A DNA stretch of 64,000 bases from Ariolimax columbianus (taxonomy: Eukaryota; Mollusca; Gastropoda; Stylommatophora; Arionidae). The notes under the pieces are model-generated. The model was given only the letters and a program-made list of their open reading frames with translations. It was not told the origin of the DNA and ran no database searches. Shown here in pieces: positions 55,798-64,000 of this stretch. Positions within the stretch are counted from its first letter, which is position 1. The number at the start of each line of letters is the position of its first letter. The stretch lies in NCBI GenBank assembly GCA_036924085.1, contig JAVGWX010000014.1, forward strand, positions 34,601,936-34,665,935, read 5' to 3'. The translations under genes were made by a program, and so were the position numbers.

Positions 55798-56584
55798 CAG
55801 ACGATCGACGCGATGGGCATTGGTCGCCTAAGCAGATTTATATCACACTATTATTATTACAACGACCCTACCTTCCTTATTCGTAAATTCTAAATTGTCT
55901 CATGATACCCTCTCTGTCTGCTATATCAGAACTTTGGACTGTGACCTGCTTGGGTCAGCTACTAAGTCTTCTGTTTTTGACAGCCTAGCGTTATTGCTGA
56001 TGGCTTTGATGAGGCCAGCTGCAGCGATATATTTCCTAATAACGTCAGAAATTACGAAGGTTGTCTCTGCTACGTGGAGTAAGACTTTGAAGCATCATCA
56101 TCATATTCCTGTTTTGCTCTGGCTGGAGCATGGTGTCACACCTACACATGATCATAGTGCAGTAAGTATGTGCTGAATCAGTAACTATTGTGATGGTGAA
56201 AAACTCATGCGCTTGCATAGAATGCCTCTAACTCAGGCCTAAAGACAGTAAGGTGTGGAAAAGCCATTTGGGCTAGAAAGAAAGAACTAGATACAACAAT
56301 TCAATAATAATACTGCAATGCTGAATGTAGTCTATAGCAGACAATGCTGTCGGGGATACAGTGTTAGAGGCTTTATTGTACAAGGCTACATCTTGTTTAT
56401 GAGGTGGGGTGGCCAATTGACTTCCTCGCTGTCGTTTCTTAAATAACAGTACATCAGGTACATATTTACAGCTGGGTCGACACAAATGTACTGGTAATGA
56501 GAATTGAAGCACGTACATTACCAGTGAATAACAATTGCTTTACTATTTCGTGGATTAGACAGCGAAGATGCAGCGCCCCGAATG

Positions 56585-57388
56585 GTTGACAGCAGCCAGC
56601 GACCCACAGCTACAGCAGTGTAAATAAGCTGACAGTAGCCAGCAGGCCATAGCTACAGCACCGTGAATCAGAAGCCCATAGCTACAGCACTGTGAATGAG
56701 CTGACAGTAGCCAGTGACCCATAGCTACAGCACCATGAATCAGCAGTCCATAGCTACAGCACTGAGAATGAGCTGACAGTAGCCAGTGACCCATTGCTAC
56801 AGGACTGTGAATAAGCTGACAGTAGCCAGCGGCCCATAGCTATAGCACCGTGAATCAGCAGCCCATAGCTATAGCACTGTGAATGAGCTGACAGTAGCCA
56901 GTGACCCATAGCTACATCACTGTGAATAAGCTGACAGTAGCCAGCGGCCCATAGCTACAGCATTGTGAATAAGCTGACAGTAGCCAGCGGCCCAAAGCTA
57001 CAGCACTGTGAATCAGCAGCCCATAGCTACATCACTGTGAATGAGCTGACAGTAGCCAGTGACCCATAGATACAGCACTGTGAATGAGCTGATAGTAGCC
57101 AGCAGCCCGAAACTACAGCACCGTGAATGAGCTGACAGTAGCCAGCGACCCACAGCTATAGCACCGTGAATCAGCTGACAGTAGCCATCGACGCATAGCT
57201 ACAGCAGTGTGAATGAGCTGACAATAGCCAGCGACCCATAACTACAGCACCGTGAATGAGCAGCCAGCGACCTATAGCTACAGCACTGTGAATGAGCTGA
57301 CAGCAGCCAGCGACCCATGGCTACAGCATCGTGAATGAGCAGCCAGCGACCCATAAACACATCACTGTGAATGAGCTAGCAGCAGCCT
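56585..57388 (+). repeat. ~43-bp minisatellite (copy 2)
   Basis: The same unit family as 33,190-33,790 with ~200 bp more array. The R1 core that follows in copy 1 is deleted here. Confidence 0.9.
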
Positions 57389-57389
57389 A

Positions 57390-57657
57390 CAAAGAAGAAG
57401 AAGGGGATGAGGATCAGGATAGAGATACGAATGAGGAGCCTGAAGAGGACGAAAAGGAGGAAGAGAAGAAGAAACAAAGGAGAAGACGAGGGGAAGACTG
57501 GGAAGGCTGAGAAGGAGGAGGTGTGAGTGGAGGTTAGGAGAAAAGGAAGAATAAAAATATGATGAGGAGGAGGAGAAAACTGAGGAGGAAGTGATGGAAG
57601 TGTAAGAGGAGGAGCTGTGGAGGAGGGGGAGGAGAAAAAGAAGAAGACAAAAGAAGT
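57390..57657 (+). repeat. Polypurine tract (copy 2)
   Basis: The counterpart of 33,942-34,206. Confidence 0.9.
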
Positions 57658-57801
57658 TCCTCACATACAAAGTGAACCGAACAAAGCATCCACAAATTTC
57701 AACAAAGAAATAACTTTATTAGTCTTTATCAGAATACAACGAAACTTTCGAACAATGATCATCAAATATTTGAAATAAATGGGCACAAATCATTTGCTGA
57801 G

Positions 57802-59031
57802 TCAAAGGTGCAGAATATTTTCTAAATGACCACCTTTCAACTAGTTTTTGTCTCAGGTCTACCGTACATCTCTCTCCAAACTCGGTGGTCTGTCTCAAGT
57901 TTCTTTGGTCACCATGCAGTATGCTCCACAGATGGTTGGAGGAGGACCGTGCTATCATTCTGCTATTCTCAAAGATTCCACGATCTTCGGAACATGTTCT
58001 TTATCATATGAGCACATCTCATTAACCCGACGCTGAAAGTAATAACAGGATTAGCGAAAAGAAAGAAGAAAGAAAGAGGAGCGCAAGTCAGTAAATTGGT
58101 CAAAATTGAAAAGTTAAAACAAAATAAATTAGATACAAACTTGAAAACCATCTATTGTTTCACTTACATCGCCAATTTACCGACAGTTATGCACCACTTT
58201 ACTCGACACACTTCTTACAGTAAACAGAAAGCATTTCATTATGAATATAATTTCAAATCAATTAGCTCTCCAAGTGACGTAGCGGGGGGAGGGAGGGCGT
58301 CCGCCCCAGACGCCAGCATGCAGAGGTTTCAAATGGGCTAAAACTTACAAAAATAAATTTCACTATCTGAGGTAAACTTCATGGTTTCAGGGACACCATT
58401 GGTACGGAATATTAGCCCCTCTACTGAAGCCCTGCCTGGTCGTCCTGATCATATTACAATCAGAAGCATATGTGCGGCGGGTGGGGTGAGAGATGATTCC
58501 AACTGACAGGACAGTAACGATAGACAGTGCAGCATCTGAAATAGGGTGTTAGCATGGTTTAGTCTACAGCATATTGCATGATCGATTGAATTTCAGGAAA
58601 GTGTGCTCACGATGTGTACCCATACTAGTGAATGACGGACGCAGACAGAACCAAATAGGCCTGTCCTTTTACAGATAAAGCAATGAAAAAAATGAATAAT
58701 TGTTGGTTGAAATTATGTTCAGAAATAAGGGCTGATGTAAGTGGAATAATGAATGGTTTTCAAGTTCGTATTTATTTTTGTTTTCTAAATAGCCGATTCT
58801 GATCTATTTACTGACTTGCGTTCGTATAACGGAGAAAATGTTCTGTGGAATCTTTGAGAGGAGCAGAATGATAGCACGGTCCTCCTCCAACCATCTGAGG
58901 AACAAACTGCATGCGGGCATGGTGAACACAGAAGCCAGAGACACACCACCAAGTTTAGAGAGAGATGTACAGTAGACCCAAGACAAAACTAGTTGAAAGG
59001 GGATCATTTGGAACATACCTTGCACCTTTGA
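57802..59031. repeat. Inverted repeat pair (copy 2)
   Basis: Arms at 57,802-58,096 and 58,806-59,031, the same arrangement as 34,353-35,575. The left arm here has the ctaccgtacatctctctcc form, closer to the right arm than in copy 1, which lost ~8 bp. Confidence 0.85.
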
Positions 59032-59445
59032 CGTAGAAAATTATTGGTTTACATTTATTTTCATATTTGGTTTTCAATATTTGATCATCTTTTTTTGAAT
59101 GTTTCGATGTGTTCTGATAAAAGTTAATCAAGTTATTTCTTTGTTACATTCAGGATGGTTTGTTCGGGTCAACTTGTATGTATGGGTCGTCGTCGTCGTC
59201 TTCTTCTTCAGATGTTGCCTTCTTCTTTTTCCTTATCGTCTTCTTTGTCTTGGTAACCACTATTATACGAGAAACAGAGAGTCTCCTTAAGTCAATCACA
59301 CCGTCACAACAATGAACGTTTCTCACTGTTGTCAAAGACAGGCTCAAATATGAACCACCGTAGCGGGGCAGTTAAGCGAGACTGATGTGACCCTAACACG
59401 GACCTAGAGTCTTGTTTGGGTCAGGTATGTATGGCGATTATCGTT

Positions 59446-59884
59446 TTTGTGTGTATTTTTCGTTCTGTCTGGAGCAGTGACACAGAGATGTGTATGATCC
59501 CATTGCCTTTTTTCGTTCTGTCTGGAGCAGTGACACAGAGATGTGTATGATCCCATTGCCTTTTTTCGTTCTGTCTGGACCAGTGACACAGAGATGTGTA
59601 TGATCCCATTGCCTTTTTTCGTTCTGTTTGGAGCAGTGACACAGAGATGTGTATGATCCCATTGCCTTTTTTCGTTCTGTCTGGAGCAGTGACACAGAGA
59701 TGTGTATGATCCCATTGCCTTTTTTCGTTCTGTCTGGAGCAGTGACACAGAGATGTGTATGATCCCATTGCCTTTTTTCGATCTGTCTGGAGCAGTGACA
59801 CAGAGATATGTATGATCCCATTGCCTTTTTTCGTTCTGTCTGGAGCAGTGACACAGAGATGTGTATGATCCCATTGCCTTTTTA
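59446..59884 (+). repeat. 53-bp tandem repeat, 8 units (copy 2)
   Basis: The same unit as 36,029-36,667. The cgatctg variant is again the second-to-last unit, so the four-unit difference lies to its left. Confidence 0.95.
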
Positions 59885-62750
59885 ATATAAGCACAGAACA
59901 AGTATTCAGACAGATAGCAGGAATGCCAAGGCTTGTCATTGTAGGAAAGGTAATGAATAACCTTAGATAGGAGGATGATACAGTTTTGATTGCAAAAAAA
60001 ATGAGCAAGAATTGCCGGAGCTTATGACAACAAAATATTTAAAATAAAACAAGAATCTGAATTAGACTTAAACATAATGAAAATAAATACTATGATACTT
60101 GGGAAAAATGACAAGAAACCCTATTTGCGGAGACAAATGTAAGATCAACTACTGTCTGTCTGTCTCTCTTCTCTCTCTCTCTCTACTTTGGTCTTGTTGT
60201 TTCTCTGTACTCTCAACAATCAATACAGACTACCAACTAATGTGTGACAATTACGAACTGTTTTGACAATATAAAACATTCCAATATACGCCACCCACTT
60301 GAAGTTAAGGAACAACACAAAATACACAAAGGAGTAAAGTTCACGAACAAAACCATGGCTTGAAAATCTGCCAACCCGCCCAACAAACTATTGATTATGT
60401 AAAGGAAAGAATGTCAGAATGCAAACACAGTCAACTCGCTGCTTACATTCACGAATCTATCAAAAAATACACAAATACTGCAGTCGGGGATGTTGTGGAA
60501 GAAACTTCACTATAAGAGGTCTGAGTTTTTGTAAGATGAAGGAAGACAGCTACTATCCTCGCTGTCTTGACTTACAGTAACACGGATATGTAAATGTATG
60601 TCCATATCAGTAATTACCGCTGGAGATGAGGTACTAGAGACCTCATTGTTCGGACACACACACGAGTCCATATACTGGCCAGTACGTCCTGATAGCACCA
60701 GAAGGACTACGGTCTGGGGTGGAAAATTGCAAGCCTTCGCAACAGAATCTAAAAAAGGCAAACCTCTAATCAAACCAAAAACTTAAGCTTTTGTGAAAAC
60801 CAGTTCTCATTTTCCTTAACAGTAAATCAGGTACTCATTTACAGCTGGAACAAGTTGCAACCACAAAGAAGCATCCACTCTAACAACGTTGCATCTTACG
60901 CTCTACATGTACAAATACTGTGGTCTTACGTTTCCTTTAACATGTCTCAATGGGAATCCCAACTTTTTTCTTCTGCTTATCTCATAGAATAATAATTCTT
61001 TCATTATTGTATGCTCAAAGATCTATTTAGTTGTATTTTTGTTAGTCAGTGATCAATTTTGTGTTATTATTAGTGTCATGATTATGATCATCGTCATTTT
61101 CTATCAACGTGAATCGTTCAGATGTTATGGGAGAGGTAGTTTTCTGTCGTGTGCCATCTTTGTCGCCCATGTTGTTAACATTCAAACAAATTTTAAAAAA
61201 TTTAGAGTTATCCCATCATAAAAAATTCGCGTGAGAGATTCTGGCTTGGGCGTCTCCCCTCTTTATCCAGGTACAACCTAGAACGAGTGAGCTATGGCCC
61301 TACACCAGAACCACATGGACGTGTACATTGGCATCTGTACACTGAAGGCGATAGGTGTTAATTATCCACCCGACCAAATTTCTCACGCTTGTTGTCGTCC
61401 TCGTGCACGACATATGGGGAGGAACAGCTCGCGACCCCGGGCGCTCGTCGGCGACGATTGTGACAGCAAAGCCGTGCTTATCACAAGAGCTGAACCTTGA
61501 ACCGCGACCGGCGTCGAAGTCATGGAGCGAACTAGACAAGTAACTGGCAGAAGACAACACTGGCTGCTCCTGTAGCTGAAACTACTACAGTTACAATTTG
61601 TATATATGCTGATACCTGTTTAAGCTAGCTCTGTTGTGGTAAAAGCGGCTTGCATATTGTTTTTTTTTAATTAATTAAATAATATCCATAAAATGCAAAG
61701 AAATTTTAGAAATTGCCCAAGAGTAGAGTTTGTCTAGTATGCTGTATTAAACACAGCCTTAACTATTAGAAATATTTCTTTATTTTCATGTATTTATTAA
61801 ATAATGCAGATCGTTGTGGTTTCGTTTATTACATCCCTTTGTTTTGAATATATTGCCAATGTGACGAAGTAAATATTGCCCATCTAAATACAGCTCACTA
61901 CTAGGCAGTGCAACTATTTTCTAGCTAATAGAAAATCCTGTGCTGAAAGTTGTTTATGGTTAAGCATGTTTATATTGCGCGTGTGCTACTTCATACATTT
62001 TTCAAGCGTTGGATGTAATGAGATGTAAGCAAAGGTATGTAGACTTTCTTGTTATAAATTTCTCGATCATATCATCTGTAGTAGATTGTAAAGCTCACTG
62101 TAAATATCCTAATTTTAAACAGGACACCCATTACCGTCATTATAATAATACTTGTCATATGGAATCTTGCATGTTTACTGTTACTGATTAAATGTAGATG
62201 TAGTATTCATAATATAATATTTTAAAAACAAAAACATCAAATTGACCCTAATTCCAGTATGCGTTTGTTTCTTGTTTATTTCGTTATTTCATAAGACAAG
62301 ATGCATAAGTTGTCATATTCATGAATGTTAACACACAACTATTAAAGTACACATTCTTTAAATCCAGGTATTGGTAAAATTGCTCTTTGTTGTCACTCTC
62401 TGTGCATATGGTATATTTGAGTAATGGATTTAATAATATACACCAAATGGAAAGCCTGGTAGTAATGCATACCTTTTTATTTTAAACATACATTTTTTTA
62501 CGCTGGACATATTTCTTTGCATTGTGTATGTGTGCGTATGACTGTGTAAAGCCCTACAGTATTGATAGATTTTCTAAACTTGGTAAAACTTTTTATGTAC
62601 TGTTTCTATTCTAAAAATGCAGCTCTAGAATTGCATGCAGAACCCCTTTGTTTAGTTCTGTTGTCGTTGATTCAGCTATTTAGGTACTACATACTCAGTA
62701 GGAGTTTGGCTTGTTTTAAAATGCCAGAGTATACAAACTACCCAAGGGTT
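59885..62750. other. Non-coding part of copy 2
   Basis: Near-identical to 36,668-39,790 without the SINE1. No gene supported. Confidence 0.5.
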
Positions 62751-64000
62751 TGAGAGTCGATAATGCTATTGTAGTTAACGTGTTGATAGTAAGATAATAT
62801 GTAGGAACTTAAATAATGTTGTGTGTGTGTAAACATATGGATAGTAAGATACTATGTAGTAAATTAAAGTTTGGTATCAGTCTGCTAATATTTGATAGTG
62901 ACATACTATGAAGGACATTAAAGCTCAGTGCTAGTCTGCTAACACGCTTAGTATTGGTGTGTTAACATGTGGATAGTAAGATACAATGTAGAATTAAAGC
63001 TCGGTGTCAGTCTGTCAATATGTGAGATACTAAGTAGGACATTAAAACTCAGCATTAGTCTGTTAACACGCTTGGTGTTGGTGTGTTCACATGTGGATAG
63101 TAAGATACAATGTAGAAGATTAAAGCTTAGTGTCAGTCTGGCAATATGTGAGATACTAAGTAAGACATTAAAACTCAGCGTTAGTCTACCAACATGTAAG
63201 ATAATATTTACACCATTAAATCCTGGTGTTCCTCTGTTAACATGCAGATAAAGAGATAATATGTTAGACATTAAAACTCCATTTTAGATCTCTAGCGTGT
63301 GAAAATTTATCTTTCCTCTTTGTGTTCAGGATTCTTTGGTCATGCTATATCTGCAGGATAGTCATCATGATGCAGTCTGTAGTCTTTACCAGGCCAGAGT
63401 GGCTGCCCCATAGCTTTTGTTTCAGTTATGTATCCTCTGGCATCTCATTTCACTATAACGTGGTGTCTTCTAACATGGTGACAGTAAAATGCTATGTAAC
63501 ACACACATTTTTGTGTTGGTCTGTTAATATTTGTAGGACTATAGAGTTTGGTGTCGCTCAACATCTGTTGCCATGTGGAAAGTAAGATAATATGTAGAGT
63601 ATCAAATCTGTGTTGGTCTGTTAACATTTGGATAGGAAGATAATATGTGAGGTATCAAATCTTAGTGTTGGTCTGTTATGATGTGGATAGTAAAATAATA
63701 TGTAGGATTGGCAAATCTTGATGTTTTGATTTTCTGTTATCATGTGGATAGTAAAATACTCTTTAGAGTATCAAATCTTGGTGTTGGTCTATTAACATGT
63801 GGATTCAAAGATAAAATGAAGGACATTGAAGGTTGGTGTAGATCTGTTAATATGTGATTAGTCGGATAATATGTAGGACATTAATGGACTTGGTCAATTT
63901 GTTAAGATGTGGATAGTAAGATACTATGTGGGACAGTAAAGCTTGTTGTTGGTCTACATCTTTTGCTATGTGAATATCAAGATAATAAATAGGACATTAC
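62751..64000 (+). repeat. ~55-bp degenerate minisatellite (copy 2)
   Basis: Corresponds to 39,790-41,049 and runs off the window end. Confidence 0.9.

Larger units (their letters stand above)
55302..64000 (+). repeat. Segmental duplication, copy 2 (runs off the window)
   Basis: The direct repeat of 31,893-41,049. Relative to copy 1 it lacks the SINE1 (empty site 62,706-62,717), lacks ~152 bp at the R1 core (junction near 57,388), has 8 rather than 12 of the 53-bp units, and has a longer 43-bp array (56,585-57,388). Confidence 0.95.

Overview
The window is animal nuclear DNA, most likely from a lophotrochozoan and probably a mollusc (inference from repeat style and gene content; species not determined). 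Two host genes are visible, both on the + strand and both only as 3' ends. Three terminal exons of L-fucose kinase (FCSK) lie at 6,127-6,226, 11,100-11,323 and 18,451-18,519. Three terminal exons of the intraflagellar transport gene IFT80 lie at 49,033-49,172, 50,221 to about 50,350, and 51,864-51,998. Splice phases join correctly everywhere except the last IFT80 intron, whose donor is unclear. I found no other host exons, no tRNA genes and no CRISPR.

Almost everything else is repeat. Working names used here: LINE-A (255-764; 11.8-13.2 kb), LINE-B and LINE-F (zinc-finger-ended; 1.16-1.76, 27.6-28.4 and 28.7-30.2 kb), LINE-D (CR1-like with esterase, endonuclease and RT remnants; 13.2-18.0 kb plus 3' scraps), LINE-E (30.2-31.7, 54.3-54.9, 19.5-19.8 kb), LINE-N (RT plus RNase H; copies at 2.4, 15.4, 22.5 and 46.5 kb and a 44-bp scrap at 11.6 kb) and LINE-G (45.1-45.8 kb). 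Also present are two tRNA-derived SINE families, a roughly 366-bp non-tRNA retroposon with a (GAA)n tail (R1), a hAT-type non-autonomous DNA transposon, several mariner remnants and the 5' end of a Mutator-like transposase. Target-site duplications are directly readable for many insertions, so insertion order can be reconstructed.

From 31,893 to 41,049 and again from 55,302 to the window end runs a nearly identical direct duplication of about 9 kb. The copies differ mainly by minisatellite copy number, a SINE present only in the first copy and one 0.15-kb deletion in the second. It flanks the IFT80 exons on both sides; it could be a recent segmental duplication or an unresolved haplotype in the assembly.

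The strangest part is 41,976-44,097. A 2.1-kb composite sits inside a ~55-bp minisatellite array: a mariner end, then (on the minus strand) 5' external spacer, the first ~386 nt of 18S rRNA and the 3' end of 28S rRNA fused directly to it. The 28S part carries an internal degenerate duplication, and the same rearranged 28S piece is found again at 10.43-10.91 kb. This suggests a dispersed rDNA-derived repeat rather than a one-off pseudogene. A second theme is birth of minisatellites inside transposon copies, including a 49-bp array made of one RT motif.
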